Assembly: GCF_022385335.1 (NCBI RefSeq)
Contig: NZ_CP092431.1
Span: 9,114,001-9,178,000, forward strand
Length of the DNA: 64,000 nt
Source of the DNA: Streptomyces deccanensis
GTDB taxonomy: Bacteria; Actinomycetota; Actinomycetes; Streptomycetales; Streptomycetaceae
Reading direction: 5' to 3'
This document shows, piece after piece, positions 33,905-42,349 of this stretch (positions are counted from its first letter, which is position 1; each line of letters opens with the position of its first letter). Below the pieces are notes generated by a model. That model worked only from the letters and a program-made list of their open reading frames with translations, ran no database searches and was not told where the DNA came from. The translations under genes were made by a program, and so were the position numbers.

Positions 33905-35473
33905 GTGGCCATCACTGACTTCTTCGACCGCGGATGGCGTGCGCAGCCTGAGGGCACCGCCTTCGTCATGGACGAGCGGACCTTCACCTACCGGGAAATC
34001 GGAGAGCTTTCCCACCGCGTCGCCAACGCTCTCTTCGCCTCGGGCCTCCAGCCCGAGGCGAAGGGCGCCGTGCTGACGACCAACGATCCCGTCGGCTGGG
34101 CCTGCGTACTCGGGATATGGCGGGCCGGACTCGCATGGGTGCCGGTCAACCCGGCCGGCCCCCGTGCCGAGATCGGCCGGCTCCTCGCCGGTTTCGACTG
34201 CGAGGTGCTCTTCTGCCACGAGGTCCTACTCCCTCTCGTCGAGCCTCTACGCGCCGACCTGAAGGGGCTGCGCATCGTGGTCTCCCTGGGGGAGGACCCT
34301 CGCCTGGCGTCCCGGGCGGGTGCCGTCACCCTCCACGACTTCCTCAAGGACGCGTCCACCGACCTTCCGGACCACGTTCCGGGGCCCGACGCGGTGGCGG
34401 GCATCATGCCGACCGGCGGCACGACGGGCGCCCCGAAAGGGGTCATGAACACGCACCGCGGCCTGAGCGTGAGCGCGGTCCACCAGATGCTGGCCGCTCC
34501 CTACTCGGCCGACGAACCGATCGTGAACCTGCTCGCCGCCCCCATGACCCACACCGCCGGCACCCTCACGCTGCCCTGCACCGCACGCGGCGGCACGGTT
34601 GTCGTCACGACACGTCCCGACCCCCTCCGGCTCCTCGACCTGATCGAGAAGCACAGGGTCACCGAACTCTTCCTCCCGCCCACCGTCATCTACCGCCTGC
34701 TGGAGACCCCTGGCATCGAGCAACGCGACTTCTCCTCGCTCAAGTACCTCATGTACGGCTCCGCACCCATGTCGACCGAGAAACTGCGTCGGGCGATCGA
34801 GGTGTTCGGACCGGTGATGTTCCAGGGATACGGCCAGACGGAGGCGCCCTCGGGAATCGCGTTCCTGCGCCCCGAGGAGCACTTGACGACCGGCGACGAC
34901 AGTGACTTCCGACTGTCGGCCGCCGGCCGCCCGGCCCCCCTCGTACAGGTCGAGGTGCTCGACGGCGAGGGCCGGAAGCTGCCGTCGGGCGAGAGCGGCG
35001 AGATCTGTGTACGCGGCGATCTCGTCATGAAGGGCTACTACAAGGACCCCGCCAGGACAGCCGAGACCATCGTCGACGGATGGCTGCACACCGGTGACAT
35101 CGGATTCCTCGACGACGAGGGCTTCCTGCACATCACCGACCGCAAGAAGGACATGATCATCTCGGGTGGCTTCAACGTCTACCCGAGCGAGGTCGAACAG
35201 GTCGTCTGGAAACACCCGGCCGTGCAGGACTGCGCCGTCATCGGCATCCCGCACCAGGACTGGGGCGAGGCCGTCACCGCCGTCGTGGAACTGAACGACG
35301 GCGAGGAACTCACCGAGACGGAACTCATCGCCTACTGCCGTCCACGACTCGGCGGTATCAAGACACCGAAACGGGTCGTGTTCGTGCCCGAACTCCCGCG
35401 CAGCGCCAACGGCAAGGTCCTCAAGAAGGACGTCCGCGAACCCTTCTGGCGCGGCCACGAGCGGCAGATCTGA
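33905..35473 (+). CDS. Acyl-CoA ligase (AMP-binding)
   Basis: A 522-residue ANL-superfamily enzyme with P-loop MPTGGTTGAPKGV at 168-180, the adenine motif MFQGYGQTEAPSG, the hinge WLHTGDIGFLDDEGFLHITDRKKDMII and the C-terminal lysine of SANGKVLKK. It activates a carboxylic acid to the CoA thioester, the entry step of the operon. The start is a GTG with GGAAGG upstream; longer forms run through the dehydrogenase gene in another frame. Confidence 0.9.
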   Translation: MAITDFFDRGWRAQPEGTAFVMDERTFTYREIGELSHRVANALFASGLQPEAKGAVLTTNDPVGWACVLGIWRAGLAWVPVNPAGPRAEIGRLLAGFDCEVLFCHEVLLPLVEPLRADLKGLRIVVSLGEDPRLASRAGAVTLHDFLKDASTDLPDHVPGPDAVAGIMPTGGTTGAPKGVMNTHRGLSVSAVHQMLAAPYSADEPIVNLLAAPMTHTAGTLTLPCTARGGTVVVTTRPDPLRLLDLIEKHRVTELFLPPTVIYRLLETPGIEQRDFSSLKYLMYGSAPMSTEKLRRAIEVFGPVMFQGYGQTEAPSGIAFLRPEEHLTTGDDSDFRLSAAGRPAPLVQVEVLDGEGRKLPSGESGEICVRGDLVMKGYYKDPARTAETIVDGWLHTGDIGFLDDEGFLHITDRKKDMIISGGFNVYPSEVEQVVWKHPAVQDCAVIGIPHQDWGEAVTAVVELNDGEELTETELIAYCRPRLGGIKTPKRVVFVPELPRSANGKVLKKDVREPFWRGHERQI

Positions 35474-35488
35474 GGATCGGAGCACCCC

Positions 35489-36634
35489 ATGCACCGCAGC
35501 CTTTTCGACAAGGACCACGACACTTTCCGTGCCGCCGTCCGCCAGTTCACCGAACGCGTTCTCGCGCCCCGCCACGAGGAGATGCTCAGGCAGAAGTCCA
35601 TTCCCCGGGACATCTGGCAGGAGGCGGGCGCACTGGGCATCCTCGGCCTGTCCGTCCCGGAAGAGTACGGTGGAGCGGGCGCGGGCGACTTCCGCTTCAA
35701 CGCCGTCGCGGACGAGGAACTCGCCGGTTTCAGTTTCGGCGTCGGGGCCAGTCTCGCCCTGCACACCGACACCTGCCCGCCCTACCTCGTGGAACTCGGC
35801 ACCGAGGAGCAGAAACAGCGCTGGCTGCCCGGCATCGCCTCGGGGGACCTGATCAGCGCCATCGCCATGACCGAGCCCTCCGGCGGCTCCGACCTCGCCG
35901 CGCTGAAGACCACCGCGGTCCGGGACGGCGGAGACTGGCTGATCAACGGCTCCAAGACCTTCATCACCAACGGCCACCAGGCGGACCTCGTCATCGTGGC
36001 CGCCCGCACCGGCCCTGGCGAGCGCGCCAAGGGCATCAGCCTGTTCGTCGTCGAGGCCGGCACGCCGGGCTTCGAACGCGGCCGCAAGCTGGACAAGGTC
36101 GGACAGGAGGAGGCCGACACCGCCGAACTGTTCTTCACCGACGTCCGCGTCCCGGACACCCACCGCCTCGGGGAGGTCGGTCAGGGATTCGTCTCGATGA
36201 TGCGGCTCCTGCCGCAGGAACGGCTGTCGACCGCCGTCACCAACGTCGGCCATGTCACGCGGCTCCTGGGTGAAACGATCGAGTACGCCAAGGAGCGCCG
36301 CGCGTTCGGAGAGGCCATCGGCTCCTTCCAGCACAACAAGTTCCGGATAGCGGAACTGGTCACGCGTGTGGAGGTGACCCAGGCGTACGTCGACCAGTGC
36401 GTCCTCGCGCACACACGGGGCGAACTCACCCACGTGGACGCGGCCAAGGCCAAGTGGTGGGCCGCCGAGACGCAGAACGCCGTACTGGACGAGTGCGTCC
36501 AACTGCACGGCGGCTACGGCTACATGAACGAGTACCGCATCGCACGCGCATGGCGGGACGCCCGCGTGACGAAGATCTGGGCCGGGTCCAACGAGATCAT
36601 GAAAGAGGTCATCGGTCGCGACCTGGGCTTGTAA
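35489..36634 (+). CDS. Acyl-CoA dehydrogenase (second), LCAD/isovaleryl-type active site
   Basis: A 381-residue acyl-CoA dehydrogenase with AMTEPSGGSDLAALKTTA, NGSKTFITNGHQADL and LHGGYGYMNEYRIARAWRDARVTKIWAGSNEIMKEVI. The canonical EGT glutamate is Ala in WAGSNEI. A glutamate in helix G (LLGETIEYAKERRAFG) can serve as base, as in long-chain and isovaleryl-CoA dehydrogenases. The gene starts 15 bp after the ligase stop. Confidence 0.9.
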   Translation: MHRSLFDKDHDTFRAAVRQFTERVLAPRHEEMLRQKSIPRDIWQEAGALGILGLSVPEEYGGAGAGDFRFNAVADEELAGFSFGVGASLALHTDTCPPYLVELGTEEQKQRWLPGIASGDLISAIAMTEPSGGSDLAALKTTAVRDGGDWLINGSKTFITNGHQADLVIVAARTGPGERAKGISLFVVEAGTPGFERGRKLDKVGQEEADTAELFFTDVRVPDTHRLGEVGQGFVSMMRLLPQERLSTAVTNVGHVTRLLGETIEYAKERRAFGEAIGSFQHNKFRIAELVTRVEVTQAYVDQCVLAHTRGELTHVDAAKAKWWAAETQNAVLDECVQLHGGYGYMNEYRIARAWRDARVTKIWAGSNEIMKEVIGRDLGL

Positions 36635-36669
36635 TTTCCGTGCTCAACTTCCCGGATGGAGAACCAGCC

Positions 36670-37701
36670 ATGGCTCTGCCCACCGTCAACCGTCAATGGC
36701 TGCTGGCCCGCCGCCCTGTCGGCGCCGTCACCACCGAGGACTTCCGCCACGCCGAGTCGGACCCGCCGACACCCGGAGAGGGTGACGTACTGGTCCGCAC
36801 CCTGTATTTCGGCTACGACGCCAGCCAGCGCATCTGGCTCACCGACGACGGCGGCTACATGCCGCCGATCCAGGTGGGTGAGCCGATGCGGACCATGGGC
36901 ATCGGCCAGGTCATCACCTCACGCGACCCGGCGTATCAGCCCGGCGACCTGGTCGAGGGCTTCATGAGCTGGCAGGACTACGTTCTCGTACGAGCCGACG
37001 GCCCTATGCCCCTGCGGGTCCTGCCCGCGGGCGACCACCCGGTGTCCTGGAACCTCGGCGTGTTCGGGGTCGGCGGACTGACCGCGTACTTCGGCGTCAC
37101 CGACGGTCTGCGGGTGAAAGCGGGCGACACCGTCGTGGTCTCGGCAGCGACCGGTGCCACCGGGTCGCTGGCCGGCGGCATCGCCAAGGCGCTCGGCGCC
37201 AAGAAGGTGATCGGCATCGCCGGCGGCCCCGAGAAGTGCCGCTGGGTGGTCGAGAAGGCGGGCTACGACGCGGCCATCGACTACAAGAACGACAAGCTCG
37301 ACGAACGGCTTCAGGAACTGTGCCCGGACGGCGTCGACGCTTACTTCGACAACGTCGGCGGCGACATGCTCGACACTCTGCTGCTGAGCATGGCACCGCA
37401 GGGGCGGGTGCTGATCTGCGGGGCCATGTCGTCCGGCTACACCGATGTCAGACTCCAGGGCCCCACCAACTACATGCGAATCGCCACCCACCAGCTGACC
37501 GTACGGGGCATCCTGCTGTTCCACTACGCCGATCGCCTTGCCGAGGGGGCCGCGCAACTCGGCCAGTGGGTGAAGGAGGGCCGTCTGTACGTCGCGGAAA
37601 ACGTCGTCGAGGGCTTCGAGAACGCGCCTGCCCTGCTGCCGACGATGTTCAGCGGCAAACAGCCCGGCAAACTGCTGCTCAAGGTGGGCGACCCGGAATG
37701 A
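36670..37701 (+). CDS. Zinc-free MDR NADP-dependent oxidoreductase (alkenal/enone reductase type)
   Basis: A 343-residue medium-chain reductase of the PTGR/curcumin-reductase group: N-terminal VNRQWLLARRPVGAVTTEDF, GVGGLTAYFGVTDGLRVKAGDTVVVSAATGATGS (cofactor region), and AYFDNVGGDMLDTLLLSM. No catalytic zinc ligands are present. Such enzymes reduce alpha,beta-unsaturated ketones or acyl derivatives with NADPH. GGAG lies eight bases upstream of the ATG. It is the last gene of the operon. Confidence 0.88.
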   Translation: MALPTVNRQWLLARRPVGAVTTEDFRHAESDPPTPGEGDVLVRTLYFGYDASQRIWLTDDGGYMPPIQVGEPMRTMGIGQVITSRDPAYQPGDLVEGFMSWQDYVLVRADGPMPLRVLPAGDHPVSWNLGVFGVGGLTAYFGVTDGLRVKAGDTVVVSAATGATGSLAGGIAKALGAKKVIGIAGGPEKCRWVVEKAGYDAAIDYKNDKLDERLQELCPDGVDAYFDNVGGDMLDTLLLSMAPQGRVLICGAMSSGYTDVRLQGPTNYMRIATHQLTVRGILLFHYADRLAEGAAQLGQWVKEGRLYVAENVVEGFENAPALLPTMFSGKQPGKLLLKVGDPE

Positions 37702-38092
37702 GCTGGTCCCATGCTCCGCACCCGGCAGGTTCAGATGATCTGACGATGTGCCCGCTGCCCGACCGGCCGCAGCTCGTTGATGAGGGTGTAGCCGACTCCC
37801 GTGCTGGAGAGGCGCGTGGGCGCTCTGCCTGCCCCCTGCCGAGTGCCCACGCGGGCTGGACGACGAGGGCTTGTAGGACGTCCACGGCATGACCGGGCGG
37901 CCTGAACGCGACCCGGTGCATCGGCTGCGCTGGATCTTGGTCCACTCCACCGGTAACCGGCCGATCTGGGACTGTTCGAACGCTCGCGTGGACGGGTTTC
38001 GTCCGGTGCATGGAGTCCAATGACAACTGTCAACAGATGACACGCGGTCCGTTACGATGAGTCTCCCTGGAGCCCCGAAGGAGGCCTCGTCC
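37702..38092. other. Intergenic region without recognised gene
   Basis: About 390 bp between the oxidoreductase and the GntR gene. No open frame in it resembles a protein family that I know. Its right end carries a candidate operator (38021-38042) and the GntR leader with GAAGGAGG at 38078. Confidence 0.5.
38021..38042. promoter_or_regulatory. Candidate GntR operator upstream of the regulator
   Basis: TGACAACTGTCA, an imperfect palindrome, is followed by ACAGATGACA. GTCAACAGA is shared with the site at 38884-38905 before the transporter gene. The shared word on both sides of the GntR gene suggests that it is the regulator's site. Confidence 0.4.
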
Positions 38093-38779
38093 GTGACTGG
38101 TCCGGCGCTTTCCAGTCTTGCCCGTTCGACGACTCTGCGTGAGCAGGCGCTCGTGGCGTTGCGATCGGCGATCACCAGTGGTCAGTACCGTCCAGGTGAT
38201 CATCTGGGTGAGGTGGAGATCGCGGAGCGACTGTCCGTCAGTCGCGGAACTGTGCGCGAGGCGTTGCGGCACCTCCAGCAGGAGGGGCTGGTCACCGCCG
38301 GAGCCCGGGGAATGCTGAGGGTGTCTCAGTTGTCGCCGGTCGAGGTCCGTGAACTCTTCCAGGTCCGAGAGGTCCTGGAGGGTCTCGCGATCCGGCAGAT
38401 CATCGAGTCCTCGCGTGGACCGGAGGCCGTCAGGGCGCTCCGGGAGGCCGTGGCGCGGTTGCGGGAGGCCGTCGCGTCGGGCGCCGATCTGAGTGCCAAG
38501 GTGGACGCTGACCTGGCTTTCCACCTCCTGCTGTGCGAGCTGTCGGGCAACTCGGTCCTGCTCAGTACCTGGCGCCAGCTCGAAGGGCCCATCCGGGTGG
38601 TCATCATGAACGCCTCGACGGACCGTCGCGAGGTGGCCATGGCGGCGTCGGCTCACCTGCCGGTCGTGGAGGCGATCGAGCGGGGTGACGCGGCGGCGGC
38701 GCAGGCCGTGCTGCACGTTCACATGGCCGCTGCCGTCGAACAGCTCGGCGTGGCGGATGGTGCTTCAGCCGAAGACTGA
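38093..38779 (+). CDS. GntR family (FCD) transcriptional regulator
   Basis: A 228-residue regulator: winged helix at about 10-75 (LGEVEIAERLSVSRGTVREALRHLQQEGLV) and an FCD ligand domain (EVRELFQVREVLEG, DADLAFHLLLCELSGN, MAASAHLPVVEAI). I choose the GTG because GAAGGAGG precedes it by seven to eight bases; an ATG at 38057 lacks a site. A strong terminator separates it from the downstream transport and transketolase genes, and matching motifs precede both units, so it probably controls both. Confidence 0.88.
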   Translation: MTGPALSSLARSTTLREQALVALRSAITSGQYRPGDHLGEVEIAERLSVSRGTVREALRHLQQEGLVTAGARGMLRVSQLSPVEVRELFQVREVLEGLAIRQIIESSRGPEAVRALREAVARLREAVASGADLSAKVDADLAFHLLLCELSGNSVLLSTWRQLEGPIRVVIMNASTDRREVAMAASAHLPVVEAIERGDAAAAQAVLHVHMAAAVEQLGVADGASAED

Positions 38780-38798
38780 CACGTCCCTCCTTCTCACA

Positions 38799-38833
38799 GG
38801 CCCACCGGGAGACCCGGTGGGCCATCTTTTTTT
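38799..38833 (+). terminator. Intrinsic terminator after the GntR gene
   Basis: GGCCCACCGGG and CCCGGTGGGCC form an 11-bp stem with a 3-nt loop, followed by ATC and seven T. It is the most classical terminator in this window. Confidence 0.9.
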
Positions 38834-38883
38834 CGGCGCCAGGGGTTGACATGAGTTCGCGCACTCCCCAGCATCATCTCTCG

Positions 38884-38905
38884 ACTGTTAACAGTCAACA
38901 GACAG
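38884..38905. promoter_or_regulatory. Candidate GntR operator before the MHS transporter
   Basis: ACTGTTAACAGT is a perfect 12-bp palindrome, followed by CAACAGACAG. The word GTCAACAGA also occurs at 38021-38042. It lies about 50 bp before the transporter ATG. Confidence 0.45.
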
Positions 38906-38955
38906 CAGGGAGTGGTGGGGATGAACCGCTCCGTAAGCGATCAAGGAGGATCGAC

Positions 38956-40317
38956 ATGTCTGCTTCCCCACCTCAGGGGCAGTCGGCGGCTCAGGGCTCG
39001 CCCGAGCGGCTGAGAGTCGCCGTCGGCTGTGGCGTCGGCGCGACCATCGAGACGTACGACTTCATCGGCTTCGGGACAGCCGCCGCGCTCTACTTCGGCG
39101 ACGTGTTCTTCCCCGACTCCGACCCTCTGTCCGCCACACTGCTGTCCTTCGCCACGCTCGGCATCGGTTTCGCCGCGCGTCCCTTGGGCGGGATCATCGC
39201 CGGCCACCTGGGCGACCGCATCGGACGGAAGCCGGTTCTGGTCGGTTCACTGCTGCTGATGGGTGTGGCCACCGTCCTGATCGGCTGTCTGCCCACGTAC
39301 CAGATGGTCGGCGTGTGGGCTCCCGTACTCCTCGTGGCCGTGCGTGTCGTCCAGGGACTCGCCTTCGGCGCCGAGTGGGGCGGCGCCATTCTGATGACCT
39401 TCGAGCACGCCCCCTGGCAGCGACGCGGTCTCTACACCGGTATCACCCAGGCGGGCTTCCCGGTCGGTCTGCTGCTGGCCAACCTCGCCTTCCTTCTGAG
39501 CCGGAACACCCTGGACGACAGCTGGGCCTGGCGCGTGCCCTTCCTGTTCAGTGCCGTCCTCATCGCGGTCGGCATCTTCATCCGCCTCAAGATCGACGAG
39601 TCGCCCCAGTTCGAGGAGCTGAAGGAGACCGGCGACGTGGCGAAGAACCCCCTGGGGGAGGTACTCCGCGAGGACTGGCGCGGCGTGCTGCGGGCCTTCT
39701 GCCTGCGGATCGCCGAGACCGCCGGATACGCCGTCTCGGTCACGTTCGTCCTGTCGTACCTGAACGACGATCATGCCCCCGACGTGTCCAGCGCCGTCAG
39801 CCTCACCGCCCTGGTGACCGCCGCGGCGCTGGGCATCTTCGCCACCGCCGGGTGGGGCGTGCTGTCGGACCGCATCGGACGCCGACCGGTGTACCTGCTC
39901 GGCTGCGCCGTGACCCTGCTGTGGGGCGTCCCGCTCTTCCTGCTGGTCAACACCGCGACCGCCGCTCTCGTGATGCTCGCCTTCGTCATCAGCTACGCGG
40001 TCTGCCAGAACTCGCTCGCAGGCGTACAAGGGGCCTGGTTCTGCGAACTGTTCGCCACCAGGACCCGCACCGCCGGAACCTCGCTCGCCTACCAGCTCTC
40101 GGCGGTCGTCTCCGGGTTCACACCCATGATCGCCACCGCCCTGTACTCCGCCGTCGGGTGGACCGGCCCGGCCCTCCTCTTCAGCTTCTACGGGCTCCTC
40201 GGCCTCGTCGCCGCCCTGGTGACCCGGGAGACGTGGGGCCCGACCGAGCGACGGGAGGCCGAACTCGCGGCACAGACCGCGGCAGGCACCGCTGTCCCGG
40301 CCGCCCAACTCCACTGA
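38956..40317 (+). CDS. MHS-family MFS transporter (metabolite:H+ symporter)
   Basis: A 453-residue carrier: GATIETYDFIGFGTAAALYF, motif A HLGDRIGRKPVL, RVVQGLAFGAEWGGA and about twelve membrane segments. This is the signature of the metabolite:H+ symporters (shikimate, ketoglutarate, proline/betaine). An AAGGAGG site precedes the ATG. It leads the set with split transketolase and SDR, and probably imports their substrate, more likely a small acid or polyol-acid than a phosphosugar. Confidence 0.9.
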   Translation: MSASPPQGQSAAQGSPERLRVAVGCGVGATIETYDFIGFGTAAALYFGDVFFPDSDPLSATLLSFATLGIGFAARPLGGIIAGHLGDRIGRKPVLVGSLLLMGVATVLIGCLPTYQMVGVWAPVLLVAVRVVQGLAFGAEWGGAILMTFEHAPWQRRGLYTGITQAGFPVGLLLANLAFLLSRNTLDDSWAWRVPFLFSAVLIAVGIFIRLKIDESPQFEELKETGDVAKNPLGEVLREDWRGVLRAFCLRIAETAGYAVSVTFVLSYLNDDHAPDVSSAVSLTALVTAAALGIFATAGWGVLSDRIGRRPVYLLGCAVTLLWGVPLFLLVNTATAALVMLAFVISYAVCQNSLAGVQGAWFCELFATRTRTAGTSLAYQLSAVVSGFTPMIATALYSAVGWTGPALLFSFYGLLGLVAALVTRETWGPTERREAELAAQTAAGTAVPAAQLH

Positions 40318-40342
40318 CGCACCACCGAGAAGAAGGAACGAC

Positions 40343-41305
40343 GTGACCTCCACCCCCACCACGGCCCTCGCCGTCGACCGGCGGACCGGCCCACCCCCGC
40401 CCCGGCCGCAGCGACTGCGCGCCCTGAAGGAGTCCGCCCACCGCATTCGGTTGAACGCCCTGAACATGGCCGAAGTCCAGGGCCAGGGCTACATCGGACA
40501 GGCACTCGGCGTGGCCGACATCCTCGCTGTCGTCTACCAGGACGTCCTCAACCACCGCCCCCAAGACCCGCGATGGCCCGAGCGGGACCGGCTGCTTCTC
40601 TCGGTCGGTCACTACGCGATCGCCCTGTACGCGGCCCTCGCCGAAGCCGGCGTCCTGGACCTGGCCGAACTCGAGACCTACGGCAGCGACGACTCGCGCC
40701 TGCCCATGTCGGGCATGGCCTCCTACACCCCCGGCATGGAGATCTCCGGCGGTTCCCTAGGACACGGCCTGGGCATCGCGACCGGCCTCGCGCTCGGCCT
40801 GCGCCACCAGGGCAGCGAGGCCCGGGTGTACAACCTCCTCTCAGACGGTGAACTCGACGAGGGCTCCACCTGGGAGGCCGCCCTGGCCTGCGCCCACCAC
40901 GGTCTGGACAACGTCACCGCCATCGTCGACGTCAACGCCCTCCAGGCCGACGGACCGACGCAGGGCGTCCTGCGCACCGAGCCGGTCACCGCCAAGTGGG
41001 AGGCGTTCGGCTGGCACGCGATCCGGGTCGACGGCAACGACGTCGACGCGCTCGTCACCGCCTTCGACGACCTGCGTGGCCACCGGGGATCGCCCACCGT
41101 GCTCGTCTGCGACACCCGCGTCGGCCGCGGTGTGCCGCTGCTGGAGAGCCGCGAGAAGGCGCACTTCATGCGGGTCGAGGAGCACGAGTGGCAGATCGCC
41201 CGCGACCAGCTGACCGAGCGCTTTCGCGCCGGGCGGGGCGACGGGTCCGCAGCGAGCGCGAACGGTGGGTCCGCAGCGACCGCAGACAAGGAGCACACCG
41301 TATGA
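40343..41305 (+). CDS. Transketolase, N-terminal (pyrophosphate-binding) subunit
   Basis: A 320-residue split transketolase subunit. Thiamine-diphosphate and metal-binding landmarks are GQALGVADILAVVY, SVGHYAIALYAAL, GSLGHGLGIATGLALG and NLLSDGELDEGSTWEAALACAHHGLDNVTAIVDVNALQADG. The GTG start has AAGGAACG upstream. Its stop overlaps the C-terminal subunit start by 4 bp (ATGA). Split transketolases in catabolic operons often act on special ketoses rather than pentose-cycle sugars. Confidence 0.92.
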   Translation: MTSTPTTALAVDRRTGPPPPRPQRLRALKESAHRIRLNALNMAEVQGQGYIGQALGVADILAVVYQDVLNHRPQDPRWPERDRLLLSVGHYAIALYAALAEAGVLDLAELETYGSDDSRLPMSGMASYTPGMEISGGSLGHGLGIATGLALGLRHQGSEARVYNLLSDGELDEGSTWEAALACAHHGLDNVTAIVDVNALQADGPTQGVLRTEPVTAKWEAFGWHAIRVDGNDVDALVTAFDDLRGHRGSPTVLVCDTRVGRGVPLLESREKAHFMRVEEHEWQIARDQLTERFRAGRGDGSAASANGGSAATADKEHTV

Positions 41306-42318
41306 ACGCCGCCGGCGCCACCGCCCCCAACGCCACCGCCCCCAGCCATAGGCTCACCACCTCGGCGATGATCGCGTCCATCGCGGAGGAGGGCCAGCGC
41401 ACCACCAAGGCGCCCTTCGGTCACGCTCTGGCCCGGCTCGCCGAGGAACGCCCCGACATCGTCGGCCTCTCCGCCGACCTGGCCAAGTACACGGACATGC
41501 ACGTCTTCCGTGACGTGCATCCCGAGCGGTTCTTCCAGATGGGCATGGCGGAGCAGGTCATGCTCGGCGCGGCCGCCGGTCTCGCCGAGTCCGGGCTCAC
41601 CCCGTTCGCCTCCACCTACTCCGTCTTCGCCACCCGCCGTGCCTACGACTTCCTCTGCCTGGACATCGCCGAGCCCGGACTCAACGTCAACGTCATCGGT
41701 GCCCTGCCCGGCCTGACCACCGGCTACGGTCCCAGCCACCAGGCCACGGAGGATCTGGCGATCCTGCGCGGGATGCCCGGCCTGACGATCGTGGACCCGG
41801 CGGACGCGGTCGACATCGAGCAGGCCGTGCCCGTCCTGGCCTCGCATCCCGGCCCCACCTACACCCGGCTGCTGCGCGGCGCGGTGCCCACGGTGCTGGA
41901 CGAGTACGACTACACCTTCCAGCTGGGGCGCGCCGCCGAACTGCGCGGCGGGCGCGACGTGTTGTTCATCTCGACCGGTCTGATGACCGTTCGCGCGCTG
42001 TCGGCGGCCCGGGAACTCGAACGTGACCACATCGATGTCGCGGTACTGCACGTGCCGACCATCAAGCCCTTCGACCGCGAGACCGTGGTGCGTGAGGCGG
42101 GCAAGGGACGCCTGGTCGTCACCCTGGAGAACCACAGCGTCATCGGCGGCCTCGCCGAGTGCGTCGCCTCCAGCCTCGCTTTCGCCCGGACCACCGCACG
42201 GATCGTCCCCATAGGGCTTCCCGACGAGTTTCTCGCCGCGGGCGCGCTGCCCACGCTGCACGACCGGTACGGCCTGTCCGTCGAGGCGATCAAGGACCGT
42301 GTCCGCCGAGAGCTGTGA
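41302..42318 (+). CDS. Transketolase, C-terminal (pyrimidine-binding) subunit
   Basis: A 338-residue partner subunit: the catalytic glutamate lies in FFQMGMAEQVMLGAAAGLAESG, the pyrimidine-binding FASTYSVFATRRAYDF follows, then GYGPSHQATEDLAILRGMPGLTIVDPAD and the C-terminal transketolase-C domain (VVTLENHSVIGGLAE). It must dimerise with the upstream subunit to act. The first 25 residues are Ala/Thr-rich and not conserved. An SDR gene follows after 31 bp. Confidence 0.92.
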   Translation: MNAAGATAPNATAPSHRLTTSAMIASIAEEGQRTTKAPFGHALARLAEERPDIVGLSADLAKYTDMHVFRDVHPERFFQMGMAEQVMLGAAAGLAESGLTPFASTYSVFATRRAYDFLCLDIAEPGLNVNVIGALPGLTTGYGPSHQATEDLAILRGMPGLTIVDPADAVDIEQAVPVLASHPGPTYTRLLRGAVPTVLDEYDYTFQLGRAAELRGGRDVLFISTGLMTVRALSAARELERDHIDVAVLHVPTIKPFDRETVVREAGKGRLVVTLENHSVIGGLAECVASSLAFARTTARIVPIGLPDEFLAAGALPTLHDRYGLSVEAIKDRVRREL

Positions 42319-42349
42319 ACCAACCCGCCCCACAACATACGGAGCTCGC

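Noticed and set aside
29388..37701. Reading the CoA-ester genes as part of a biosynthetic (polyketide) cluster
   Set aside because: There is no ketosynthase, carrier protein or thioesterase; all enzymes fit degradation.
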